A DNA stretch of 64,000 bases from Armatimonadota bacterium (GTDB lineage: Bacteria; Sysuimicrobiota; Sysuimicrobiia; Sysuimicrobiales; Humicultoraceae): positions 1,098,059 through 1,162,058 of the forward strand of contig JAVKHP010000001.1 of the NCBI GenBank assembly GCA_031459855.1, in the 5' to 3' direction. This document shows, in pieces, positions 36,815 through 44,514 of this stretch. The translations under genes were made by a program, and so were the position numbers. Position 1 is the first letter of the stretch. Every line of letters starts with the position of its first letter. The notes beneath the pieces were generated by a model. The model did no database searches and had not been told where the DNA came from. It saw only the letters and a program-made list of their open reading frames with translations.

Positions 36815-38403
36815 GCCGTCGTGGCGCGCGCGCGGCCGGCGCGCCGGCGCGCGCCCCCGGGCCTGCCCGTGCTGGCGTGTCGTCCCCGACGGTGGTCCCT
36901 GCCCAGGCGGGTGCGCGCGTGCGGGCGGCCGCGCCGTCCGACCTCTGCTTCACTCCGGCGGTGGCGCTGGCCCGTCTCTACCGCGCCCGCCGCGTCTCGC
37001 CGCTCGAGGTCACCGAGGCGGTGCTGGCGCAGGTCGACGCCGTCAACCCGCAGGTGAATGCGATCGTCACGCTGGCGCGCGAGCAGGCGCTGGCCGCCGC
37101 CCGGGCCGCCACCGCCCGCCTGCGGCGCGGTGCGGCGCTGCCGCCGCTGTTCGGCGTGCCCGTGACGATCAAGGACCTCACGCCCACCGCGGGCATCCGC
37201 ACGACGTGGGGCTCGAAGGTCTACGAGCACCACGTGCCCGCCGAGGACGCCCTGGTGGTGCAGCGGCTGAAGGCCGCCGGCGCCATCGTCATCGGGAAGA
37301 CCAACACCCCGGAGTTCGGCGCAGGCGGCAACACCTTCAACCCGGTGTTCGGTCCCACCCGCAACCCCTGGGACCCCACGCGCACCGCCGGTGGCTCCAG
37401 CGGAGGGGCCGCCGCGGCGCTGGCCACCGGCATGGGGCCGCTGGCCCAGGGCTCGGACCTGGGCGGGTCGCTGCGCGTCCCGGCGGCGTTCTGCGGCGTG
37501 GTCGGGTTCCGCACCACCGCGGGCTTGGTGCCGGTCTACCCCAGCGAGTTCGCCTGGGACACCCTGGCGGTTTCCGGCCCCATGGCGCGCACGGTGGCCG
37601 ACGTGGCGCTCATGCTGTCGGTGATGGCCGGGCCCGACGACCGCGCCCCCCTGTCCTACGAGGTCGACACCGCGGCGTTCGTGCAGGCCGTGCGGGCGCC
37701 CTCGGTGCGCGGCTGGCGCGTGGCGTGGACGCCAGACCTGGGCGGGCTGCTGCCCGTCGACCCGGAGATCGCGGCGGCCGTGGAACGGGCGGCCACGGTC
37801 TTTCGGCGGCTGGGGGCGCGGGTGACCGCTGACGCGCCGACCATCGGCCTCGACGAGGTGGACGAGATCATGCTGGGGACGCGGGGCCCGTTCATGGTGG
37901 GGCTGCACGCCGACACGCTGGAGCGCTGGCGGCCGGTGATGACCCCGCACTTGGTCTGGAACATCGAGCAGGGGCTTACGCTCACCCCCCGGCAGATCGC
38001 CCAGGCCGAGCGCCGGCGTACCGCGCTGTGGCACCGCGTGCGGACGTTCATGGCCGACTACGACCTGCTGCTGCTGCCCACCACCCCGATCCCGCCGTTC
38101 CCGGTAGAGCAGCCGTATCCGACCGAGGTCGGCGGCCAGCGCATGCGCCACTACCTCCACTGGCTGTACCTGACCTACGCCATCACCCTGACCGGCCTGC
38201 CGGCGATCTCCGTGCCCTGCGGGTTCACGCGTGCGGGCCTGCCCATCGGTCTGCAGCTCGTGGGCCGGCGCCGCGCTGAGGCCGCGGTGCTGCGCGCGGC
38301 CGCCGCGTTCGAGGAGGCCGCGCCCTGGGCGCACCACATTCCTCCGCTCGCGCGGCCGGGGGTTTTGCGAGAGAGCGGACGCGATCCGCACGCTGTGGGC
38401 TGA
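36811..38403 (+). CDS. Amidase (amidase signature family)
   Basis: Hydrolyses a carboxamide; 530 residues. The Ser-cisSer-Lys triad is visible: Lys in VTIKDLTPTAG, the cis-Ser in AGGSSGGAAAA and the nucleophile Ser in QGSDLGGSLRVPA. The N-terminal ~45 residues are Ala/Pro-rich and outside the fold. ATG 36811 overlaps the aminotransferase stop. A weak 6-bp hairpin (ATCAGC at 38403 with GCTGAT at 38416) lies at its end. Substrate unknown; it is not of the arylformamidase family, though replacement of that enzyme cannot be excluded. Confidence 0.88.
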   Translation: MSRRGARAAGAPARAPGPARAGVSSPTVVPAQAGARVRAAAPSDLCFTPAVALARLYRARRVSPLEVTEAVLAQVDAVNPQVNAIVTLAREQALAAARAATARLRRGAALPPLFGVPVTIKDLTPTAGIRTTWGSKVYEHHVPAEDALVVQRLKAAGAIVIGKTNTPEFGAGGNTFNPVFGPTRNPWDPTRTAGGSSGGAAAALATGMGPLAQGSDLGGSLRVPAAFCGVVGFRTTAGLVPVYPSEFAWDTLAVSGPMARTVADVALMLSVMAGPDDRAPLSYEVDTAAFVQAVRAPSVRGWRVAWTPDLGGLLPVDPEIAAAVERAATVFRRLGARVTADAPTIGLDEVDEIMLGTRGPFMVGLHADTLERWRPVMTPHLVWNIEQGLTLTPRQIAQAERRRTALWHRVRTFMADYDLLLLPTTPIPPFPVEQPYPTEVGGQRMRHYLHWLYLTYAITLTGLPAISVPCGFTRAGLPIGLQLVGRRRAEAAVLRAAAAFEEAAPWAHHIPPLARPGVLRESGRDPHAVG

Positions 38404-38607
38404 TCAGCGCTGTAGGCTGATTTGAGTGCCGGTCGCGGAGCACCTCACGTTCCCTCGGCCGGACTCGTGCCAGCGCGTCGGGGCGTGGTGCCCTGGGCGG
38501 GGCGCTCGCATTCCACGGGCTCGTGAGCATCCGCCGCCTGCTGGCGCGGGAGGCTGGTGCACCGCATGGGGGCCGGTGCACGGTGGGGCTGCGCCGCGTG
38601 GCCGCGC

Positions 38608-39075
38608 TCAGCGCGACGGCTCAGAATGCACGGGTCGGATTCCCAGCAGGTCCTGCAGCGCCTCCCGCCCCAGGAACGCCATGTCCATCAGCTCGTGGCT
38701 GGTGCCCTCAAGCAGCGCGATGCGTCGGGCGTCGTCGCGGGACCAGAGCAGCTGCCCGCGCAGCGCCGCACGCCGCACCCCGAGCGGTGCGGTGTTGAGC
38801 ACGACGACCTCGACGGGCAGCCCGACCGCGGTCTCCAGCCGCGCGCTCAGGTCGAGCTGGACGGCCAGGGAGTCGAGCCGTGCCCCGGGGGGTGGCTCGA
38901 CGAACACCGCGACGTCGATGTCCTCGAACGGCCGGTCCTCGACGAACGAGCCGAAGACATAGGCGAAGACCACCGTGGGATCGCGGGCCAGGACGGCGAC
39001 AATGTGCTGGAGGCACCGCCGGCGTTCGTCGGGGGGCAGCGCGTGCAGCGTCCTGATGCCTGGGGACGACGTCAT
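38608..39075 (-). CDS. Nucleotidyltransferase-fold protein (MNT/MntA-like)
   Basis: A 155-residue protein of the minimal nucleotidyltransferase fold. The signature GSFVEDRPFEDIDVAVFV supplies GS and the DxD metal ligands, and a third carboxylate may lie in VEVVVLN. MntA-type members AMPylate and neutralise a HEPN toxin in type VII toxin-antitoxin pairs. No HEPN partner is next to it, so it is either solitary or has another role. ATG 39075 follows a TATAAT element by 24 bases. Confidence 0.75.
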   Translation of the reverse strand: MTSSPGIRTLHALPPDERRRCLQHIVAVLARDPTVVFAYVFGSFVEDRPFEDIDVAVFVEPPPGARLDSLAVQLDLSARLETAVGLPVEVVVLNTAPLGVRRAALRGQLLWSRDDARRIALLEGTSHELMDMAFLGREALQDLLGIRPVHSEPSR

Positions 39076-39099
39076 GGGTCGTCGCCACCTTCGCGCAGG

Positions 39100-39105
39100 A
39101 TTATA
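39100..39105 (-). promoter_or_regulatory. Perfect -10 box upstream of the nucleotidyltransferase
   Basis: TATAAT read on the minus strand (ATTATA at 39100-39105), standing out in the GC-rich background. It ends 24 bases before the ATG at 39075. No convincing -35 is found at 16-18 bases. Confidence 0.45.
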
Positions 39106-39188
39106 CGTCGAGGCGCCCGAGAGGAGCGAGCCGACCGCACCGCATCCATCGCCTGGAGCCCCGGCCGGAGAAAGCCGGTGGGCGGCGT

Positions 39189-39995
39189 TCATCGCTCCAG
39201 GAACGTCCGCGCCTCCCACAGCAGCGGGAAGAACTTCTTCCCCAGCGTCGAGCGCAGGTACTCGACGCCGCCCGAGCCCATGGCGTCGTACCCGTCGCCC
39301 ATGACGCGGGCGACGGTCTTCTGCCCGGTCCCCGGCCGCGCGCCGATCATGCGCTCGACCATGAGGATGTGCCGGTGACGCCAGGCGCTCCACCGCTGGT
39401 CGTAGGCGATCATCGCCTCCAGGAGCTCGTCGAGGTCGGCCAGGGCGGCCTCGCGCTGGATGCGGATGGCCGTCTGGACGATCTCGGCGTCGCTGCCCGC
39501 CGGCAGCCCGCGGCGGCGCAGCACGCCCACGAAGGCGTCCCACAGGGTGGGTTCGGCCAGACGCCGGGCCAGCGCCGCGGCCTGCTCGGGCTCGTCGTCG
39601 AACGAGCGCAGGTACTGGGGTTCCTTGAGCCCTGAGAGGAACTCGATCTCGCGAAACTGTCGGCTCTGGAAGCCGCTGGCGGGCTTGAGCTCGTTGCGGA
39701 ACTCCAGGAAGTCGTAGGGGCGCATGGTCTCGATGACGGCGAACGCGGCCCCCAGGCCGTCGACAATGGTGGTGGCACGGCGCAGCAGGCGGACGGCGGT
39801 GCCGAGGTCGTCGCGGTCGAGGGCCGCGCGCACCGACTCCAGTTCGAACAGCAGCAGCCGGAACCACAGCTCGAAGACCTGGTGGACGACGATGAACTGC
39901 AGCTCGTCGTGGGCCGCGGTCAGACGCTGCTGCAGGCGCAGCAGGTCGTCGACCTTGAGGTAGGCGCCGTAGGTGAGGGGGCCGCCTGGGGGCAT
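39189..39995 (-). CDS. kynA: Tryptophan 2,3-dioxygenase
   Basis: Haem enzyme opening the indole ring of tryptophan to N-formylkynurenine; 268 residues, normal bacterial length. Seen are LTYGAYLKVDDLL, the substrate-binding VHQVFELWFRLLLFELES, the SGFQSRQFREIEF segment and the haem-ligand region WRHRHILMVERMIG. It starts 12 bases after the stop of a small conserved-looking gene, with no good ribosome-binding site, so translation may be coupled. Formamidase and kynureninase, the next enzymes, are not recognised in the window. It probably starts the flow to anthranilate used by the CoA-ligase cluster just upstream. Confidence 0.93.
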   Translation of the reverse strand: MPPGGPLTYGAYLKVDDLLRLQQRLTAAHDELQFIVVHQVFELWFRLLLFELESVRAALDRDDLGTAVRLLRRATTIVDGLGAAFAVIETMRPYDFLEFRNELKPASGFQSRQFREIEFLSGLKEPQYLRSFDDEPEQAAALARRLAEPTLWDAFVGVLRRRGLPAGSDAEIVQTAIRIQREAALADLDELLEAMIAYDQRWSAWRHRHILMVERMIGARPGTGQKTVARVMGDGYDAMGSGGVEYLRSTLGKKFFPLLWEARTFLER

Positions 39996-40007
39996 GGCGC
40001 CCGGGCC

Positions 40008-40214
40008 CTACACGCCCAGCTCGTAGAGCTGCTCGTGCTGGAGCTGGAGGTCGTTGGTGGCCTGCCACAGGCAGGCGAGGGCCTTGCGCACGTTGCGCGC
40101 GGCGCACGGGGGCAGCGTCTCGCGGCGCGCCAGGGCCTTGAGGGCCTCGTACGCGGCCAGCAGGGCCTGCTCGTCGGCGTCCAGCGGCCGGCCCAGCAGA
40201 TCGGTGGTGGTCAT
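40008..40214 (-). CDS. Small protein (68 aa) upstream of tryptophan dioxygenase, unknown function
   Basis: The frame opens with ATG preceded by GGGAGGGG at eight bases, a strong ribosome-binding site, and is 12 bases from kynA. The protein is helical, soluble and charged, with Cys-containing LPPCAARNVRKALACLWQ in the middle and LQLQHEQLYELGV at the end. It matches no family known to me. Location suggests a chaperone, haem-delivery or subunit role for the dioxygenase; this is inference. Confidence 0.7.
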   Translation of the reverse strand: MTTTDLLGRPLDADEQALLAAYEALKALARRETLPPCAARNVRKALACLWQATNDLQLQHEQLYELGV

Positions 40215-40314
40215 CGGTAATCCCCTCCCGCGTCATGCACCCGCCGCGCGGGCCCTGCGGCCGGCGCGACGGTGGTCAGCGGCGGCTCCTGCGGTGTCGT
40301 CGCGCACGGCGCCC

Positions 40315-41664
40315 CTAGCGGCGGTCGTACGCCGCCACCGGCCGGGCGTCGACCAGCCGTTTGGCCTTCAGCTCGAACCGCGGCAGCGTCCCGTGGTCGA
40401 CCCGCTCCACGTTGAAGCGCAGCCCCTCGTGGGCGTCGGCCAGGTCGCGGGCCAGCCGCGCCTGCAGCGCCGGCCACTCGGCCTCGCGGCCGGGTTTGAG
40501 CTCCACCTTGATGGTGATCTCGTCCTGGATGTCGTCCTTGCGCCAGAGGTAGATCTGGAACTCGTCGATGGCGTCGTACTCGCGCACGATGGCCTCCACG
40601 GCCCGGGGGTAGACGTTGGTGCCGCGGACGAGCTTCATGTCGTCCCACCGGCCCCGAATCCCGCCGTCGTAGAGGTCGAACGTGCGCCCGCAGGTGCACG
40701 CCGTGTGCGGCACCTTGACCACCATGTCCTTGCTGCGGTAGCGCAGCAGCGGGATGAAGCCCCGGCCAAACGACGTCACCACCCGCTCGCCCAGTTCCCC
40801 GTAGCCCACGGGCTCACCGCTTGCCGGGTCGACGACCTCTTCGATGAAGTGGTCCTCGATGATGTGGGTGCCGCCCGGCTGGTGGCTGCACTCGAAGATC
40901 ATGATGGTGCCGATCTCGGTCATGCCGGCGGTGTCGCCGCACTTGGCGCCCCACGCCTGCTCGAGCTGCCGCTTGACCGCGGGGATGGACCCGGCGGGCT
41001 CGCCGGAGACGATGAGCTTGTCGACCCGGCTGGCAGCCAGGTCGAGGCCCGCCTCGGTGGCCGCCTGCCAGAGGCGCAGGGCGTAGGTGGGCGTCGAGCA
41101 CACGGTGGTGACACCCATCTCGACGATCTGCCGCACGCGGGCCTCGGTGGTCTGGGCCCCGCCAGGGATGACGAGAGCTCCGATCTTCTCGCAGCAGTAG
41201 TGAGCGCCCCAGAAGCCGATGAACGAGCCGTAGCCGAAGGCGAAGTAGACCACGTCCGCAGGCCGCACCCCAAAGCCCCAGAACCCGTAGCACCACATCT
41301 CCGCGATCCACTCCCAGTCCTTCATGCCGTCGAGCACCCGAATGGGCGTGCGGCCGCTGGTGCCCGAGGTGAGGTGGTAGCGGATGGCGTGGACGGGGTC
41401 GGTGGCCAGCAGGTCGCCGAACATCGGCTGGGCCACCTGCGCCTCCATCCACTCCTCGCGGGTCATGAACGGGATGCGCCGCAGGTCCTCCAGCGTGCGC
41501 AGCTGCTCCGGCCGGAACCTTGCGGCGTCGAACTTCCGCCGGTGGAAGGGGCTGCGGGCGTACGCCCACTCGCACAGGCGCCGCAGTTTGTGCAGCTGCA
41601 GCGCCTGCAGCTCCTCCCGCGGCATGGTCTCCGCTTTCGGGTTCCAGTACGGCGAGGTGCTCAT
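40315..41664 (-). CDS. Aryl-CoA ligase of the phenylacetate-CoA ligase family (candidate 2-aminobenzoate-CoA ligase)
   Basis: Adenylate-forming ligase joining an aromatic acid to CoA; 449 residues. It has the ATP loop YHLTSGTSGRTP, GYGSFIGFWGAHY, DTAGMTEIG and the C-terminal hinge DMKLVRGTNVYPRAVE, as in PaaK. The four neighbours (acyl-CoA dehydrogenase, Rid protein, crotonase, 2-aminobenzoyl-CoA monooxygenase type) and tryptophan dioxygenase suggest anthranilate as substrate. Phenylacetate or salicylate remain alternatives. ATG overlaps the acyl-CoA dehydrogenase stop. Confidence 0.85.
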   Translation of the reverse strand: MSTSPYWNPKAETMPREELQALQLHKLRRLCEWAYARSPFHRRKFDAARFRPEQLRTLEDLRRIPFMTREEWMEAQVAQPMFGDLLATDPVHAIRYHLTSGTSGRTPIRVLDGMKDWEWIAEMWCYGFWGFGVRPADVVYFAFGYGSFIGFWGAHYCCEKIGALVIPGGAQTTEARVRQIVEMGVTTVCSTPTYALRLWQAATEAGLDLAASRVDKLIVSGEPAGSIPAVKRQLEQAWGAKCGDTAGMTEIGTIMIFECSHQPGGTHIIEDHFIEEVVDPASGEPVGYGELGERVVTSFGRGFIPLLRYRSKDMVVKVPHTACTCGRTFDLYDGGIRGRWDDMKLVRGTNVYPRAVEAIVREYDAIDEFQIYLWRKDDIQDEITIKVELKPGREAEWPALQARLARDLADAHEGLRFNVERVDHGTLPRFELKAKRLVDARPVAAYDRR

Positions 41665-42815
41665 CGCGGCTCACGCCCCACCAGTTCGCGCGCAATGACG
41701 ATGCGCTGGATGTGGCTGGTGCCCTCGTAGATCTGCAGGCCCTTGACGTCGCGGAGGAGGCGCTCGACGGGGTACTCGCTGGAGTAGCCCCGCCCGCCGT
41801 GGATGAGGACGGCGTCGTTGGCGGCCCGCACGGCGGCCTCCGTGGCGAAGAGTTTGGCGATGGCTGTTTCCTTAGTGGTCCGGGCCCCCTGATCCTTCAG
41901 CCAGGCCGCCCGGTAGACCAGCAGGCGGGCCGCCTCCACGCTGGCCGCCATGTCGGCCAGGTGGCCCTGGATCATCTCGAAGTCGGCCAGGCGCTGCCCG
42001 AACTGGCGCCGGTCGCGGGTGAAGGCGATGCAGGCGTCCAGGCACGCCTGGGCCAGCCCCACGGCCCCGGCGGCGACGCCCAGGCGCCCGTGGTCGAGGG
42101 CCCCCATCGCCACCTTGAAGCCCTCGCCCTCGCCGCCCAGCAGGTGGTCTTTCGGCACCCGCACGCCGTCGAGCACGATGCGGGCGTGGTCGGCGGCCCG
42201 GTGCCCCAGCGGCACGCCCGGCATGGGCTCGCGCCGGAAGCCGGGCGTGTCGGTGGGCACCAGGAACGCGCAGATGCCCCGGTGGCGCAGCGCGCGGTCG
42301 CGCGTGGCGAAGACCACCGCCAGGTGGGCCAGGTTGCCGTTGGTGATCCAGAGCTTCTCGCCTCGCAGGACGTAGGCGTCGCCGACGTCCTCGGCGGTCG
42401 TCTCCAGCCCGGCGGCGTCCGAGCCGGCGTTGGGCTCGGTGAGGCAGTAGCACCCGATCCACTCGCCGCTGGCCAGCCGCGGCAGGTAGGCGCGCTTCTG
42501 CGCCTCGGTGCCCCAGTCCCGCAGGCACAGGCTCACCAGCCCGGCGTGCACCGCCAGGAAGCCGCGCACCGACGCGTCCACGCGGCCGAGCTCCTCGTAG
42601 ACCAGCGCGAAGCTCACGTAGTCCATGCCGGCGCCACCGTACGCGGGGTCGATGGGGCCGGCCAGGAAGCCGAGCTCGCCCATGCGGCGGACGAGGTGCA
42701 CGGGAAACCGGCCCTCCGCATCGGCCCGTCGGACGAGCGGGGCCACCTCCTCCTGGGCGAAGCGGCGCGCCCGTTCCTGGACCTCGCGCTGCGCGGGGGT
42801 GAGGGCGAAGTTCAC
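41661..42815 (-). CDS. Acyl-CoA dehydrogenase (CoA-catabolic cluster)
   Basis: FAD-dependent dehydrogenase of 384 residues. Motifs: YCLTEPNAGSDAAGL, KLWITNGNLAHLAVVFA, DRRQFGQRLADFEMIQ and the catalytic base in QIYEGTSHIQRIVIAREL. It starts with GTG overlapping the Rid-protein stop and its stop overlaps the ligase start, so the three genes are translated together. In an anthranilyl-CoA route it would act on the reduced ring CoA ester before or during ring opening. The exact substrate is not known. Confidence 0.88.
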   Translation of the reverse strand: MNFALTPAQREVQERARRFAQEEVAPLVRRADAEGRFPVHLVRRMGELGFLAGPIDPAYGGAGMDYVSFALVYEELGRVDASVRGFLAVHAGLVSLCLRDWGTEAQKRAYLPRLASGEWIGCYCLTEPNAGSDAAGLETTAEDVGDAYVLRGEKLWITNGNLAHLAVVFATRDRALRHRGICAFLVPTDTPGFRREPMPGVPLGHRAADHARIVLDGVRVPKDHLLGGEGEGFKVAMGALDHGRLGVAAGAVGLAQACLDACIAFTRDRRQFGQRLADFEMIQGHLADMAASVEAARLLVYRAAWLKDQGARTTKETAIAKLFATEAAVRAANDAVLIHGGRGYSSEYPVERLLRDVKGLQIYEGTSHIQRIVIARELVGREPR

Positions 42816-43228
42816 GGCAGCACCGCGAACCCTTCCAGTTCGACCAGCGCCTCGTCGCGGAAGAAGCCGCTGACCTCGAACAGGGCCATGGCCGGGTAGT
42901 ACCCGCCGAAGTACCGCCGGAACACCTCGCCCAGCGGGCGCAGGTGCGCCAGGTAGGCTTGGCGGTCGCGCACGAAGATGGTGAGCTTGGTGATGTGTTG
43001 CATGGTCCCGCCCGCGGCCTCGACCACCGCCTGCAGGTTCGTGAGCACCTGCTCGAACTGCGCCACGAGGTCGCCGGGCGCGACGATGCGGCCGGTGGCG
43101 TCGCTGGCGTCCTGGCCGGCCAGGAATAGCAACCGGCCGCCGGTGGTCACGATGCCGTGGCTGAACCCGCGGGGCGGCGGCAGGGTCGGTGGGTTGACGA
43201 TCTGGCGTGCTGGCGAGTCGACGCTCAC
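42812..43228 (-). CDS. Rid-family protein (YjgF/YER057c/UK114) lacking the usual catalytic arginine
   Basis: The 138 residues have the chorismate-mutase-like Rid fold: GRLLFLAGQDAS, VLTNLQAVVEAAGG, HITKLTIFVRD and the C-terminal VELEGFAV. In imine deaminases (RidA) an Arg follows Pro-Ala near the end (PARS). Here the aligned sequence is YPAMALFEV, with Met114 in that place. It may bind or hydrolyse an enamine by another mechanism, as for some Rid members in aromatic pathways. GTG 43228 has GAGGAGGGAG upstream and is chosen over the longer frame. Confidence 0.82.
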   Translation of the reverse strand: MSVDSPARQIVNPPTLPPPRGFSHGIVTTGGRLLFLAGQDASDATGRIVAPGDLVAQFEQVLTNLQAVVEAAGGTMQHITKLTIFVRDRQAYLAHLRPLGEVFRRYFGGYYPAMALFEVSGFFRDEALVELEGFAVLP

Positions 43229-43354
43229 GACCTCGTGCTCCCTCCTCGTGCGGTCAGAGGCGGTTGCCTGCTGGACGGGCCGGACAGACCGCGGGCCAGC
43301 GCGCCGTCGTGCGCCCGACCCATCCAGCGGTGCATCGTACAGCGCCGCGCGCCG

Positions 43355-43415
43355 CCCTACCGCCCCACGACGTTCCCTACCGCCCGGCGAACTTTCCCTA
43401 CCGCCCCACGAACTT
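43355..43415. repeat. Triplicated gene end (20-21 bp units)
   Basis: The hexamer CCCTAC with the following CGCCC-CGAACTT-like sequence starts at 43355, 43375 and 43396. Read on the minus strand, the last unit encodes the C-terminal KFVGR and stop of the crotonase gene, and the two others repeat this end just downstream of it. Confidence 0.8.
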
Positions 43416-44189
43416 CGGCTCGGTCTTCGCCTTGAACGCCTCATAGAAGAGGCGGTGGTCTTCGGCCATCAGCATCAGCGCCTGGGCCTGCGCTTCGGCC
43501 TCCAGCGCCGCGTCCAGGTCCATGTGCTGCTCGTGCAGGAGCATGCGCTTGGTCATCCCGATCGCCTGCGTCGGGCCGTCCGCGAGCCGACGCGCCCACG
43601 CGCGGGCGGTCGGCAGCAGGTCGTCGTGGGGCACCACGCGGTTGACCAGGCCGTAGCGCTCGGCGGTGGCGGCGTCGATCACATCGCCGAACAGCAGCAG
43701 CTCCGCCGCGCGGCCCGTGCCGACGAGCCGTGGCAGCAGGTACGCCGCGCCCATGTCGGCGCCGGTGAGCCCCACCTTGGTGAAGAGGAAGGCGAAGCGC
43801 GCCCGCTCGGAGGCCAGGCGCAGGTCGCTGGCCAGCGCCAGCACCGCGCCGGCACCGGCCGCCATGCCGTTGATGGCCGCGATGATGGGCCGGTCGAGCA
43901 TGCGCATGGCGCGCACGACGGCGCCCGTCATGCGGGTGAACTCCAGGTGGCCGCGCACGTCGCGCCGGAGGAGCTCGCCGATGATCTCGTGCACGTCGCC
44001 GCCCGAGCAGAACCCCGCGCCGGCGCCGGTGAGGATCACCGTACGCACGGCCTCGTCGTACCGCAGGCCCTCCAGGAGGTCGCGCAGCTGCGCGTACACG
44101 GTGAAGGTGAGGGCGTTGAGGACTTGCGGGCGATCCAGGGTGATGGTCGCCACGCCGTCGGCCACCTCGTAACGGAACTCGTAATCCAT
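43398..44189 (-). CDS. Crotonase-family enzyme (enoyl-CoA hydratase/isomerase)
   Basis: Acts on an enoyl- or ring-CoA ester; 263 residues. Oxyanion-hole motifs are GAGFCSGGDVHE and INGMAAGAGAVLALASDLR. The two glutamates of classical hydratases are absent: the positions hold Val116 and Lys138. Asp145 (GLTGADMG) is kept, as in several isomerases and ring-processing members. It is thus probably not a plain fatty-acid hydratase. ATG 44189 has GGAGGAGG upstream. It precedes the Rid-ligase group on the same strand by 169 bases. Confidence 0.86.
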   Translation of the reverse strand: MDYEFRYEVADGVATITLDRPQVLNALTFTVYAQLRDLLEGLRYDEAVRTVILTGAGAGFCSGGDVHEIIGELLRRDVRGHLEFTRMTGAVVRAMRMLDRPIIAAINGMAAGAGAVLALASDLRLASERARFAFLFTKVGLTGADMGAAYLLPRLVGTGRAAELLLFGDVIDAATAERYGLVNRVVPHDDLLPTARAWARRLADGPTQAIGMTKRMLLHEQHMDLDAALEAEAQAQALMLMAEDHRLFYEAFKAKTEPKFVGR

Positions 44190-44514
44190 CGCCGCCTCCT
44201 CCAGGGGTGCTGCGGCTGCCTCTCCCCGAGCCTCGACCGCGGGGCACGGGACCTACGGGGGCGTCGTCGCCGGCGCGCGGAGCCCGCAGCCCGGTCGGTC
44301 TCCCGGGGGCGCTGCGACTTCTTTCCGCCGGCCCGCGGGCGAGTCCTGTCGCGCGCCAGGGGTTCGACGGTCGCGGGGCGGTACGGGGTACGAGGCCGGT
44401 CGCCCGGTGGCCGCACGATGGGGGTCGCCCGGTGCTGGTGGGCACCCGGAGCATGACGCGTCGCAGGCGCGTTGAGCAGTTCTCTCGCGCAGTCGACGGT
44501 CACCCGCGCAGGGC
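44190..44514. other. Intergenic region inside the catabolic cluster
   Basis: 325 bases between the monooxygenase end and the crotonase start, both on the minus strand. It holds a strong ribosome-binding site near 44195-44203 and a short direct repeat GGTCGCCCGGTG at 44398 and 44423 (25-base period). No gene or confident promoter was seen. Confidence 0.4.

Noticed and set aside
41520-42899. 459-codon plus-strand frame over the ligase/acyl-CoA dehydrogenase
   Set aside because: Antisense shadow without motifs.
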